Counted from the first letter of the stretch, positions 51,503-60,035 are shown. The stretch: DNA of 64,000 nt from Cupriavidus respiraculi (GCF_914271545.1 NZ_CAJZAH010000001.1:1302001-1366000); one strand, 5' to 3'. The notes: generated by a model from the letters alone, not told the origin. Numbers and translations are program-made.

Positions 51503-52351
51503 ATGGCCGCCTCTCTCCCCCTCGGCGCGGCGCTGGCCCGCGTCGATACCTTGCGCACGGCCAACCCCAAGCTCGATCAACTCGACGGCTTTTCCGGCGA
51601 TCCCAACTTCATGCTCTCCCTCGCGCGCGGCCTGACGGTGCTCGAGGCATTTTCCGAGCGCAAGCGCCCGCTGACGATCTCGCAGGTCGCCCAGCGCACG
51701 CGCCTGTCCCGCGCCTCGGTCAGGCGGTGTCTCTACACGCTGGAGCAGCTGGGCTACGTCAGCCAGGAGGGCGGCCAGTTCGCGCTGCGCCCGCGCGTGC
51801 TGCACCTGGGCCATGCCTACTTCTCGTCGACCTCGCTGGTCTCGCTGGCGCAACCGGTGCTCGACGCGCTCAGCGCGACCATCGACGCCACCTGCGCGCT
51901 GGCCATCCTCGACGACACCGACATCCTGTACCTGGTGCGCTCGGAAGTGCAGCGGGTACTCACCCACGCGCTCGGCATGGGCAGCCGCCTGCCGGCGTAC
52001 TGCACCTCCAGCGGGCGCCTGCTGCTCGCGCATCTGCCGCCCGCCGCGCTGGAGCAGTTCTTCGCGCGGGCCGAACTGCGGCCGCGCACGACGCAGACCA
52101 AGATTTCGCGGGCCCAACTGGAGCTCGCCTTCGCCAGCGCGCGCGAGCTGGACTATGTGCTGGTCGACGAGGAACTGGAGCCGGGCCTGCGGGCGATCGC
52201 CGTGCCGGTGCGCTCGCTCGAAGGCCAGGTGGTGGCCGGCATCAGCGTGAGCGTGCGGTCCGCCGATGCGAGCGAGCAGGAGATGGTGCTGCGCCTGCTG
52301 CCGGCCATGCGGGATGCGGCGGCCGATATCGGGCAAATGATCGCAACGTGA
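51503..52351 (+). CDS. IclR-family transcriptional regulator (PcaR/PobR-like)
   Basis: 282 residues. An N-terminal extension of about 35 residues precedes the HTH (FMLSLARGLTVLEAFSERKR, then QVAQRTRLSRASVRRCLYTL), followed by the IclR effector domain with YCTSSGRLLLAHLPP and AIAVPVRSLEGQVVAGISVS. The layout and length fit the PcaR/PobR/CatR group that controls aromatic-acid pathways. No aromatic catabolism genes lie in this window, so the target is elsewhere or unknown. 225 bases separate it from the TPR gene. Confidence 0.92.
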   Translation: MAASLPLGAALARVDTLRTANPKLDQLDGFSGDPNFMLSLARGLTVLEAFSERKRPLTISQVAQRTRLSRASVRRCLYTLEQLGYVSQEGGQFALRPRVLHLGHAYFSSTSLVSLAQPVLDALSATIDATCALAILDDTDILYLVRSEVQRVLTHALGMGSRLPAYCTSSGRLLLAHLPPAALEQFFARAELRPRTTQTKISRAQLELAFASARELDYVLVDEELEPGLRAIAVPVRSLEGQVVAGISVSVRSADASEQEMVLRLLPAMRDAAADIGQMIAT

Positions 52352-52644
52352 CAGATTGCGCCGGAGGCGCTTGTCGCATCCTTACGACACGGTTGGCGAT
52401 ATTGGCACGGTGGCGTCGCGGGCGTCATACGGGGCGTTTCCCCCGCGCCGCGTCCCGCACTCCGGGCGCTTCTTCGGCGAACAGGCGCGCTTTAGCCGCC
52501 ACAGACGGGGGGTCGGCGCGGGAATTGGCCGAAGAAACCCTCGATGCTTTGTCAATCGGAACGCGTGGAGTTTGGATAGAATCCACGATCATTGGCGAAA
52601 ATCGACAGATTGCGCCGAGTTAATGACTTCCACGCAACATCGAT

Positions 52645-52875
52645 ATGACTTTCGACGACATCTCGCTTGGCGCTATCGTCGCAGACCTGCGTACCGGGGA
52701 ACGGCCGTTGATGCCGGCGGAGCAGGCCTATCTGGCGGAGTTGCGACAGCGTATCGCTGCCGGCTCCGAAAACCTCTGGACGATCCTGGAAGACGCCGGC
52801 ATGCCGTCGAATGGCCGCTTCTCGACCGACGTCGCCATGGCGCTCACGATGGTCGCGCAGACCAAGCCCCAGTAA
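52645..52875 (+). CDS. Small hypothetical protein
   Basis: 76 residues: MTFDDISLGAIVADLRTGER, then helix-like LAELRQRIAAGSENLWTILED and a short end. The frame is complete but no good Shine-Dalgarno is seen. No family recognised. The stop is 76 bases from that of the convergent ycgR gene. The 293-base region before it is non-coding. Confidence 0.5.
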   Translation: MTFDDISLGAIVADLRTGERPLMPAEQAYLAELRQRIAAGSENLWTILEDAGMPSNGRFSTDVAMALTMVAQTKPQ

Positions 52876-52951
52876 GACCGCAAGCCAGCGCCCGCTCAGG
52901 GGCGCTTCGTCGCATCGCTGGTCGGGTCCGCACGCAGCGGACCGTCTCTCT

Positions 52952-53707
52952 TCAGCCGCGGTGGGCCAGTTCCAGTGCGAACACCAGGCGTTGCAGCGTG
53001 TTCTCGACCCGTCCGTCCACATTGGCGAACGAGCAGCCGAAATGGTGGATCGCGCTTTCGTCGCGTCCCACCAGCCAGTGCCCTACCACCACCAGATCCA
53101 ACTCGAGCTTGCCCAGCTCGCGGAAATCGAGCTTGGCGCGGGCCATCTTCGTGCCCAACGGCAGTACCTCGTCGCTGACGGTCTTGCTGCGCAGGCCGGC
53201 GCCGGACAACGACAGGTCCGAGATATCGAGCTGCACCGACTTGCCCCCATCGAGGCGCACCTCGCAGCTGTAGCCGCGCGTGACCAGCGTGCGCGCGCGG
53301 AAATGGCGGCGGCGCTGGAAGTGGTAGACCTTGTCGGGGAATGGCGCGCTGAACGCCGGGCCGCCTTCGTACTGGACCGGCGTGGGATTGCCGACCACGA
53401 AGTTGACGGGCACGCCGCGCAGCGAGGCGGAGAAGGCGTTCTCGGACGAGCCCTGCACGGCCTCCGACTCGCTATCGGTGCGGCACCAGTCGAAGATGAA
53501 CGAGCGGCTGGCTGGATCGACCTTCAGCACCGTGGTAACCGTTTCCACGCCGCGCGCGGCCCGCACGTTGATGATGCACTTCTGCCACGACAGGTCCCGC
53601 AGCACCGTGCCGATCTGCGAGCTGTGGGTCAGCCGGTAGCGGTCGTCGTCTGACGAGGACGCCGCGCTCTCGGCCGGGGACGAATCGGTGGACGGTGTGA
53701 GACTCAT
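52952..53707 (-). CDS. ycgR: YcgR-like flagellar brake / PilZ-domain c-di-GMP receptor
   Basis: 251 residues. The N-terminal YcgR domain (about 25-125; GTVLRDLSWQKCIINVRA) is followed by a PilZ domain with the c-di-GMP-binding RxxxR motif QRRRHFRAR (R133-R137) and the D/NxSxxG motif DLSLSGAG (D164-G169). On binding c-di-GMP these proteins slow the flagellar motor. No flagellar genes are next to it. The ATG at 53707 is the first in frame with the domain; the longer reading upstream is not supported. Confidence 0.9.
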   Translation of the reverse strand: MSLTPSTDSSPAESAASSSDDDRYRLTHSSQIGTVLRDLSWQKCIINVRAARGVETVTTVLKVDPASRSFIFDWCRTDSESEAVQGSSENAFSASLRGVPVNFVVGNPTPVQYEGGPAFSAPFPDKVYHFQRRRHFRARTLVTRGYSCEVRLDGGKSVQLDISDLSLSGAGLRSKTVSDEVLPLGTKMARAKLDFRELGKLELDLVVVGHWLVGRDESAIHHFGCSFANVDGRVENTLQRLVFALELAHRG

Positions 53708-53937
53708 GAAATCACGCAATGCCTGAAAGGTTGCCGGCAGATCGCGAATACGCGGCAACGGGGTGGGATCGGCGGGCCAGTGCGACCACCGGCAAGCAGC
53801 GCCGCATGGTAAGCGCGCCGCCCGGGACGGCGCAAGGGGCCGCCCCGGGGAATCGCGCATCGTCGCACGAAGCGCAGACTCTATGGCAGAAACGGCGTCG
53901 TGCGGTGAAACTTTAGCCAGACTTGCGGGGGGTTGCC

Positions 53938-53966
53938 ATGCCGCGGCGGCCCGCGGCGCGCGGCAT
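53938..53966 (-). terminator. Hairpin after the ogt gene
   Basis: ATGCCGCG (53938-53945) pairs with CGCGGCAT (53959-53966) around a GC-rich loop. No T run on the minus strand. It is 17 bases past the ogt stop and could stabilise or end that transcript. Confidence 0.3.
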
Positions 53967-53983
53967 CACCGCGCGGGCGGCTG

Positions 53984-54547
53984 TCAGGGCCGCAATATCG
54001 CCATGGCCGGTGCGCCATCGGCACCGGTGTGCCGGCGCAGCAGCGGCAGCTCCGGCGCCGTGGCGACGCCCTCGAGCCGCAGCAGCGCGCGCTTGCGATC
54101 CGTGCCCCCGGCATAGCCGGTCAGGTCGCCGGCGGCGCCGACTACCCGGTGACAAGGCACCATCACGGACAAGGGGTTGCGCCCCACCGCGCCGCCGACG
54201 GCGCGCGCGTGCGTGGGGGGCAGGCCCAGCTCCGCGGCGAGGGCGCGGTACGAGACCGTCGCACCGAACGGAATGCCAGCCAGCGCCTGCCATACCGCCT
54301 GCTGGAAGGCGGTGCCGGACGGATGCATCGGTACGGAGAACCGCTGCCGCACGCCGGCGAAGTATTCGGTCAGTTCGTCCGCGGCGCGGTCAAGCAATGC
54401 CCGGTTGCCAGGCGCGTGCGCATCGGGCTGGACCACGTCGGGCGGATAGTATTTCTGGCCGGTGAAAAACACGCCGGTCAGCCGCTCCTGCCTTGCCCGC
54501 AGCAATACCTCGCCAAGCGGGCTGGCAACGATGCGATAGCTATTCAT
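53984..54547 (-). CDS. ogt: Methylated-DNA--protein-cysteine S-methyltransferase
   Basis: 187 residues. The alkyl-accepting cysteine is C132 in VPCHRVVG, with the HTH arginine finger in RALAAELGLPPTHARAVGGA and the N-terminal ribonuclease-like domain. It removes O6-alkylguanine and O4-alkylthymine by transfer to itself. Its start overlaps the stop of the Ada-AlkA gene in ATGA (54544-54547), so the two are translated together. Typical Ogt length is about 170-190. Confidence 0.94.
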   Translation of the reverse strand: MNSYRIVASPLGEVLLRARQERLTGVFFTGQKYYPPDVVQPDAHAPGNRALLDRAADELTEYFAGVRQRFSVPMHPSGTAFQQAVWQALAGIPFGATVSYRALAAELGLPPTHARAVGGAVGRNPLSVMVPCHRVVGAAGDLTGYAGGTDRKRALLRLEGVATAPELPLLRRHTGADGAPAMAILRP

Positions 54548-56001
54548 GTCGGCTCTCCTGTCTGAATGTCCTGGTAGCGCTGCCACACGTGCATGGCGGC
54601 GTAGGCGCGCCACGGCGCCCAGCGCGCCGCGTGCTGCTTCATCGCGCCGATGGTGTGGATGCCCAGCGTCTTGCGCAGCGCATAGTCGGTGGTAGGAAAG
54701 GCGTCGGGCCAGCCCAGCGCGCGCATCGCGATGTACTGGGCGGTCCAGTCGCCCACGCCTTCGATCGCGCGCAGCCGCGCCACGGTCTCCTCCGGCGGCG
54801 CGCTGGGATCCAGTGGCAGACGCCCCGCCTCGACCTCGCGGGCGATGGCGGCGATGGCCCGCCCCTTGGGCGCCGATACGCCGGCGGCGGCCCACTGACC
54901 GCCGGCCAGCGACGCGAGGCTGCCCGCCGTGGGAAAGCACCGCAGCAGCGAACCCGCCGGCGTGGGCAGCGGCGCGCCGTGGCACCGCGCCAGTTCGGCG
55001 AGAATCGCCCGGGCCTGCCGGACCGAGATCACCTGGCCCACCACGGCGCGCACCGCGATCTCGAAGCCGTCGACCGCCCCGGGCAGCCGCATGCCGGGCG
55101 TGGCATCGGCCAGGGCACCCAGGTGGCGGTCGACGATATCGGGCCGGCAGCCCAGGTCGCACAGCCGGCGCACCCTGCCCAGCGCCTGCGGAATCGCATG
55201 TGCCAGCGAGCCGGACAGCGTGACGCGCAGCACATGGCGCTGGGGCACATCGGCGATCCGGACCCAGCCGGCATGGCGGCGGCCGCCGCTTTCCAGAGCC
55301 AGCGTGCGGGCATAGTGGCCATCGGCGACGTGTTCGACGCCCTGCACCGCACGCGCGGCGAGAAAGTCGAGCCACGCCTGCCAGGCGAAGGGCGGGCGGT
55401 AGCCGAGCTCGAACACCAGCTCGTCGGCCGGCAGCCCGCCGTCCGCGCGCTTGCGCATCGCCGTGGGCGCCAGACCGTAGCGCGACTTCAGCACGTCATT
55501 GAAACGTCGCACGCTGCCGAAGCCGGAGGCCAGCGCCACCTCGGTCACCGGCAGCGCCGTATCCGTCAGCAGCCGTTTTGCCAGCAGCAGCCGTTGGGTC
55601 TGGGCATATTCCAGTACAGTTACGCCGAACTGGGCGAGGAACAGCCGGCGCAGATGGCGCTCCGTCACGCCGATTCGCGCGGCCAGCGCCGCGACGCCCG
55701 CCTCGGCCATGAAACCCTCGTCGATCAGCATGGCCGCCGCCTGCGCGAGCCTGCCGGACAGTTCGGCGGCACCCTGCCCGGGGGCCAGTTCGGGGCGGCA
55801 GCGCAGGCAGGGCCGGTAACCGTGTTTCTCCGCGGCGGCCGCGGTGCCAAAAAACGTGCAATTTTCCGGCTTGGGCGTGCGCACGGTGCAAACTGGCCGA
55901 CAATAGATGCCGGTCGAGGACACACCCACGAAGAAGCGTCCGTCGAACCGGCGATCGTGCGAGACGACTGCCTTGTAACATGTGTCGGGGTCGAGGTTCA
56001 T
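54544..56001 (-). CDS. Ada-AraC-AlkA fusion: methylphosphotriester sensor and 3-methyladenine DNA glycosylase
   Basis: 485 residues. An Ada-type zinc domain (C34, C38, C65, C68; FVGVSSTGIYCRPVC) with C34 as the likely methyl acceptor, an AraC HTH pair (about 75-185; AARIGVTERHLRRLFLAQFG and VTEVALASGFGSVRRFND), an AlkA N-terminal domain, and a HhH-GPD glycosylase domain with GVGDWTAQYIAMRALG and a catalytic aspartate in FPTTDYAL. It combines sensing of alkyl-phosphotriesters with excision of alkylated bases. No Ada box was recognised upstream. Coupled with ogt downstream. Confidence 0.93.
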   Translation of the reverse strand: MNLDPDTCYKAVVSHDRRFDGRFFVGVSSTGIYCRPVCTVRTPKPENCTFFGTAAAAEKHGYRPCLRCRPELAPGQGAAELSGRLAQAAAMLIDEGFMAEAGVAALAARIGVTERHLRRLFLAQFGVTVLEYAQTQRLLLAKRLLTDTALPVTEVALASGFGSVRRFNDVLKSRYGLAPTAMRKRADGGLPADELVFELGYRPPFAWQAWLDFLAARAVQGVEHVADGHYARTLALESGGRRHAGWVRIADVPQRHVLRVTLSGSLAHAIPQALGRVRRLCDLGCRPDIVDRHLGALADATPGMRLPGAVDGFEIAVRAVVGQVISVRQARAILAELARCHGAPLPTPAGSLLRCFPTAGSLASLAGGQWAAAGVSAPKGRAIAAIAREVEAGRLPLDPSAPPEETVARLRAIEGVGDWTAQYIAMRALGWPDAFPTTDYALRKTLGIHTIGAMKQHAARWAPWRAYAAMHVWQRYQDIQTGEPT

Positions 56002-56131
56002 GCGTCCATCGTACCTTGACGGAGACTCAAGACTAGCTGGAATCGGACACGCGAGCGGCGCCCGCTCCGCGCTGTCCTGGCCGCCCTCCCCTTGGCACCG
56101 CCATTAATGCTTGCCGGGGCTGGGTTTCTAA

Positions 56132-56147
56132 CTGTATATTCGTACAG
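56132..56147. promoter_or_regulatory. LexA box (SOS operator)
   Basis: CTGTATATTCGTACAG fits the proteobacterial LexA consensus CTGT-N8-ACAG, with outer symmetry ACTGTA-N6-TACAGT (56131-56148). It lies 23 bases upstream of the ATG at 56171, where it would block the promoter. Confidence 0.85.
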
Positions 56148-56170
56148 TGTTTTGTCACAAAGAGGTATGG

Positions 56171-56545
56171 ATGGCAATCGTGCGAGCTGGCAGCAAGACC
56201 GAGGCGCTCAGGCTCCTTGCGTCGAAGGATGTGCTGGCCCTTGAGCTGGACTATGAGACTGGATGGCAGGACGCCGTCGAACTTGGCCGCCTCGGCGAGA
56301 AGCGCGGCATCAAGGTGCAATACCGCGGTCAGGAAAGTATCGCGGTTCGCTCGCGCGAAGCCCTGATCGACGGGCTCGCCAAACCCAAGACCACGTTCCG
56401 GCAGCGCAACCTGTATTGCCAGTTCGATCTGGGCGCCCTGCCCGATCACGAATTGCAGGAACTGGAAGCCAAGGCCAGCCGTCTGGGCGACTACATCCTG
56501 GCGGGACACCTGCTGCGACAGATCGACGGCACCTGGCCGCAATAA
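56171..56545 (+). CDS. Uncharacterised SOS-box gene
   Basis: 124 residues from the ATG at 56171, with AGAGG five bases ahead. No family recognised. It has an alpha/beta look in the first 70 residues (MAIVRAGSKTEALRLLASKD, then DAVELGRLGEKRGIKVQYRG) and a helical C-terminus with a single cysteine (RNLYCQFDLGALPDHELQEL). No signal peptide or membrane segment. A LexA box upstream makes it a candidate damage-induced gene, and the neighbouring minus-strand genes are Ada-AlkA and Ogt. The product could be a regulator, a nuclease partner or a cell-division brake; nothing in the sequence decides. Confidence 0.75.
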   Translation: MAIVRAGSKTEALRLLASKDVLALELDYETGWQDAVELGRLGEKRGIKVQYRGQESIAVRSREALIDGLAKPKTTFRQRNLYCQFDLGALPDHELQELEAKASRLGDYILAGHLLRQIDGTWPQ

Positions 56546-56947
56546 TCCGCATGGGCCTCGTGGTCCCATCGCGGGTTCGCCGTTCGACGCGACACGCCCA
56601 ATGCCGCGTCCGGGGACGGTCTTCCGGCCACTGACTTCCGGCTGACACTTTCAGCGTATTTCCGAAAGAAAGACGTTTTTCCGCGGTTCAGCATGGGCTC
56701 TTCCATTGCAGCCCGTGTCGCATTCCGCGACCTCACCCCGCACTACCCGCTGTTCCGCACGCGCCGTCCCGCGCCGCCTCCCGTATTGCGCCCCTGCGCC
56801 GATACGGCCCCCGCATCCGGACAGCCTGCGCAAAACGACACGAACACACAGCGGGCGAGCACCGGGCCGCATGGCCGCTCACCGGGGCAACAAGAAGACG
56901 CAAGGCCGACAAGAAAAAGCAGAAACGGTCAGGAGACCCGAAACACG
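56546..56947. other. Non-coding stretch
   Basis: 402 bases. Nothing convincing as a gene on either strand. A direct repeat CTTCCGGC occurs at 56621-56628 and 56635-56642, 14 bases apart. A frame open to the regulator that follows reaches up to 56693, but its composition and lack of a Shine-Dalgarno do not support coding there. Confidence 0.4.
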
Positions 56948-57478
56948 ATGTCAGCTGATCTGTACGAAGCCAGGGAGCCGCTGGTGCGGTGCCTGAACGA
57001 GACGCTCGCGGTCTGGGAAACGACGTTGGACCGCACTCTCTCCCAATCCGGGGTATCGCTGAAGGAGTGGCGCCTGCTCGGTTATCTCGCCAGCGGCGAC
57101 CGGCTGGGACCGGCCAGCAACGACGAATCGCGGCAGACCCCGCGCGCCGCGCCGCGCGAGCCCGATCCCTGGCTCAACGCGGCCGAGTTCGAGGCGATGA
57201 TCGAAAGGCTGGAAGAGGAAGGATGGCTGGTGCGCGAGGATGCCGACGAACGCATCCGGCCGGTGCCGGTCATTGCGCAGGCGGCCAGCCAGCGCATGCA
57301 GCGCGTGGGCCAGTCCATCAAGGCGCTGCAGTCGGTGTGGGTCTCCGCGCTGAGCCGCGAGGAGCGGGCCACCATGATCACGTATCTGAGCCGGATGCAG
57401 CGCCAGCTGGATGCGTATGCGAAGCGGCGGCAGCCGAGCGAGGATGGTGCCGCGGCGGCAGATGGGGAGGAGGGTTAG
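56948..57478 (+). CDS. MarR-like winged-helix regulator
   Basis: 176 residues. The first helix (LYEAREPLVRCLNETLAVWE) and GVSLKEWRLLGYLASGD are MarR-like dimer and HTH parts, and the wing region AAEFEAMIERLEEEGWLVRE with DADERIRPVPVIAQAASQRM fits. The recognition helix is less typical because a Pro/Arg-rich segment (about residues 58-74) breaks the fold. GGAG lies about a dozen bases before the ATG. Its stop is followed by a repeated-hairpin element and then by the convergent acyl-CoA dehydrogenase gene. Confidence 0.7.
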   Translation: MSADLYEAREPLVRCLNETLAVWETTLDRTLSQSGVSLKEWRLLGYLASGDRLGPASNDESRQTPRAAPREPDPWLNAAEFEAMIERLEEEGWLVREDADERIRPVPVIAQAASQRMQRVGQSIKALQSVWVSALSREERATMITYLSRMQRQLDAYAKRRQPSEDGAAAADGEEG

Positions 57479-57522
57479 CAGGCGGGCGTTGGCAGGCTGG
57501 CGGGCCGCCACCCTCATCCCGA

Positions 57523-57546
57523 CCCTCTCCCGCGGGCGGGAGAGGG
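57523..57546. repeat. REP-like hairpin (copy 1)
   Basis: CCCTCTCCCGC (57523-57533) pairs with GCGGGAGAGGG (57536-57546), preceded by CCCTCATCCCGA. Related hairpins occur at 59891 and 59956, so this is a dispersed element that lies between convergent genes. Confidence 0.7.
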
Positions 57547-57601
57547 AGAACACGGTCGGTTCGCCCCGGGCGTGAGGAGACCGCCCGCCGGCGCCCAACA
57601 A

Positions 57602-58759
57602 TCAATCGCGCAGCAATTGCTTCGCAATGATCATCTGCTGGATCTGCGTCGTGCCTTCATACAGGCGCAGCAGACGCACGTCGCGATAGAAGCGTTCGGC
57701 CTTGTATTCCGCAATATAGCCGGCGCCGCCGTGGATCTGCACCGCGCGGTCCGCCACGCGGCCCACCATTTCCGTACAGAACATCTTCGTGCACGAGGCC
57801 AGCATGCTGACCTCGGGATCGCTCTTGCCCGGCGTCTTGGCGTCGTAGCGCTGGGCGCAATCGCGCACCATCGACAGGCCGGCGTACAGTTCGGCGCGGC
57901 TGTCGGCCAGCATGCCCTGGATCAGCTGGAAGTCACCGATCGGATGGCCGAACTGGCGGCGCTCCTTCGCGTACGCCACGGCATCGTCGAGCAGGCGCTC
58001 GGCCATGCCGCAGGCCAGCGCCGACAGGTGCAGGCGGCCACGATCGAGCACCTTCATCGCCGTCTTGAAGCCCACGCCCGGCACGCCGCCGATGATATTG
58101 GCCGCCGGCACGCGCACGTTCTCCAGCACCACATCGCACGTCTTGGTGCCGCGCTGGCCCATCTTCTTGTCCGGCTTGCCCAGCGAGATCCCCGGCGTGT
58201 CGGCCGGCACGATGAAGGACGAAATGCCGGATGCGCCCGGGCCGCCGGTGCGCGCCATCAGCGTGAAGGCGCCGGCGCGCGGGGCGTTGGTGATGAAGCG
58301 CTTGGTGCCGTTGATCACATAGTGGTCGCCGTCCAGCTCGGCCTTGGTCTGCAGCGAGGCGGCGTCGGAGCCGGCATTGGGCTCGGTCAGCGCAAACGAG
58401 ATGATCAGTTCGCCGCTGGCGATCTTCGGCAGATACGCCTGCTTCTGCTCCTCGGTGCCGTCCATCAGGATGCCCTGCGAGCCGATGCCGACGTTGGTGC
58501 CGAAGACGGAGCGGAACGCCAGCGCGGTATGGCCGAGGTCATAGACCACATCGCATTCCTGCGCCATCGACAGGCCGATGCCGCCGTAGTTTTCCGGGAT
58601 GGAGATGCCGAACAGGCCCATCTCCTTCATGTCGGAGACGATGTCCGCCGGCACGTCGTCGGTTTCCTCGAGGATGTCTTCGGCGGGTTTGAGGCGCTCG
58701 TCGATAAAGCGCTGCACCGAGGCGCGCAGCAGCGAGAAGGATTCGGCGTCGAGGGTCAT
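57602..58759 (-). CDS. Acyl-CoA dehydrogenase
   Basis: 385 residues. FAD-binding ALTEPNAGSDAASLQTKAEL and FITNAPRAGAFTLMA, the IHGGAGYIAEYKAERFYRD helix and the catalytic glutamate E368 in LYEGTTQIQQ near the C-terminus, the usual position for short/medium-chain enzymes. It oxidises an acyl-CoA to the 2-enoyl-CoA, passing electrons to ETF. The ATG at 58759 fits family starts. It is divergent from a LysR gene, with an 11-base direct repeat in the promoter gap. Confidence 0.94.
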   Translation of the reverse strand: MTLDAESFSLLRASVQRFIDERLKPAEDILEETDDVPADIVSDMKEMGLFGISIPENYGGIGLSMAQECDVVYDLGHTALAFRSVFGTNVGIGSQGILMDGTEEQKQAYLPKIASGELIISFALTEPNAGSDAASLQTKAELDGDHYVINGTKRFITNAPRAGAFTLMARTGGPGASGISSFIVPADTPGISLGKPDKKMGQRGTKTCDVVLENVRVPAANIIGGVPGVGFKTAMKVLDRGRLHLSALACGMAERLLDDAVAYAKERRQFGHPIGDFQLIQGMLADSRAELYAGLSMVRDCAQRYDAKTPGKSDPEVSMLASCTKMFCTEMVGRVADRAVQIHGGAGYIAEYKAERFYRDVRLLRLYEGTTQIQQMIIAKQLLRD

Positions 58760-58826
58760 GGCGGTCTCCGTGGGTGTCCGTGGGCACGGCATCGTGCGAT
58801 GGTCGTCATGGTACGCCGCCGGGCGA

Positions 58827-58878
58827 TTTTGACAATCCACGCCAGCTTGGACAGAATGGATAGTCTTTTTTGACAATC
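58827..58878. promoter_or_regulatory. Direct repeat TTTTGACAATC in acyl-CoA dehydrogenase/LysR promoter region
   Basis: TTTTGACAATC occurs at 58827-58837 and 58868-58878, 41 bases apart (about four turns). The first copy also forms GATT-N5-AATC (58825-58837) and contains a perfect TTGACA -35 element at 58829-58834, with CAGAAT at 58852-58857 after 17 bases, a good promoter for the LysR gene. Confidence 0.55.
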
Positions 58879-58927
58879 AATGGTGGCGCCCCATCGCCGG
58901 CTGCGTCGCCCTTTCCCCCCACCTCCC

Positions 58928-59866
58928 ATGGACCTGAACGCCCTGCGCCTGTTCGTCGATATCGTCGACGCCGGCAATCTGTCGGCCGCCGCCCGCAAGC
59001 TGAAGATGACCCGCGCCAATGTCAGCTACCGGCTCAAGGCGCTGGAGGAGGAACTAGGCGTGCAACTGCTGCGCCGGACCACACGGCATGTGGAACCCAC
59101 GCCGGTGGGCGCGGGGCTCTACGAGCACGGACGCAACATCCTCGGCGAGGTGGCGGCCGCCAATGCGCTGATCAGCAGCATGGGCAAGACGCTGCAGGGC
59201 CACGTGCGGCTGTCGGTGCCGACCGGCCTGGGCCATTCGCTGCTGTCTCCGCTGCTGGTGCAGTTCAAGCACCGGTATCCGGACATCACGCTCGACGTGG
59301 TGTTCGACAACCGCATCCACAATCTGGTCTCCGAGGACGTCGAAGTGGCGCTGCGCATCATCTCCACGCCGCCAGACTCTGTGGTGGCCACCGAGATCGG
59401 CGAGGTGGACTGGCTGGTGTGCGGGTCGCCCGGCTACCTGGCGACGCACGAGCCGCCGCGCGAACTGGTCGATCTGAAGCGGCACGGCATCGTCTGCGCC
59501 TCGCCCATCGGGCAGAAGCTCAAGGTATTCGGCACGCGCGATCCTTCGCCGCATGCGCCGCGCGACCATGTGCTGCTCGAACCCACGCTGAGCTCGGAGA
59601 ACTTCGCCTTTCTGAAGGAGGCCGTGATCGGGGACGTGGGGCTCGGCCTGTTTCCGCTGTACGCGGTGGGCGCGGAGATCGAGGCCGGGACGCTGGTGTC
59701 CGTGCTGCCGGATTACCGCATCAGCCTGTTCGGCAGCCGGCTTTATATGCTGACCATGCCGAACCGATACCAGACGATGGCGACGCGGTGTCTGCTGACG
59801 TTTTTGAAGGGGGAATTGCAGGCGGCTTGGCCGCGGCTGGGGGTGAGGACCGAACCGTCGCATTGA
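58928..59866 (+). CDS. LysR-family regulator divergent from the acyl-CoA dehydrogenase
   Basis: 312 residues. HTH MDLNALRLFVDIVDAGNLSA and ARKLKMTRANVSYRLKALEE, then the RTTRHVEPTPVG linker of the CrgA-like group and an effector domain ending LLTFLKGELQAAWP. The ATG at 58928 puts the HTH at residue 1. Divergent from the acyl-CoA dehydrogenase 168 bases away. Convergent with the Bug gene at 60036; a paired hairpin element lies between. Confidence 0.91.
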   Translation: MDLNALRLFVDIVDAGNLSAAARKLKMTRANVSYRLKALEEELGVQLLRRTTRHVEPTPVGAGLYEHGRNILGEVAAANALISSMGKTLQGHVRLSVPTGLGHSLLSPLLVQFKHRYPDITLDVVFDNRIHNLVSEDVEVALRIISTPPDSVVATEIGEVDWLVCGSPGYLATHEPPRELVDLKRHGIVCASPIGQKLKVFGTRDPSPHAPRDHVLLEPTLSSENFAFLKEAVIGDVGLGLFPLYAVGAEIEAGTLVSVLPDYRISLFGSRLYMLTMPNRYQTMATRCLLTFLKGELQAAWPRLGVRTEPSH

Positions 59867-59874
59867 GCGGGCGG

Positions 59875-60003
59875 TCACCCTCACCCCCGGCCCCTCTCCC
59901 GCTGGCGGGAGAGGGGAGCAAACCTGCTGGCTTCGGATCGCGTTTCGGTGTTCTTCCCTCTCCCGCACGCGGGAGAGGGGCGAGGGGCGGGGGTGAGGGT
60001 GAC
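59875..60003. repeat. Composite REP-like element: two hairpins inside outer inverted arms
   Basis: Two hairpins CCCCTCTCCCGC/GCGGGAGAGGGG (59891-59916) and CCCTCTCCCGC/GCGGGAGAGGG (59956-59979) lie inside outer arms TCACCCTCACCCCCG (about 59875-59889) and the inverse near 59988-60002. The whole acts as a large palindrome of about 128 bases between two converging genes. Same hairpin core as 57523. Confidence 0.7.
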
Positions 60004-60035
60004 CGCATCCACGAGCCCCGCCGCCAATCCGCGCA

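Noticed and set aside
56693-56947. An N-terminal extension of the MarR-like gene up to 56693
   Set aside because: Composition is Pro/Arg-rich without domain signal; the ATG at 56948 has a Shine-Dalgarno and starts the recognised fold.
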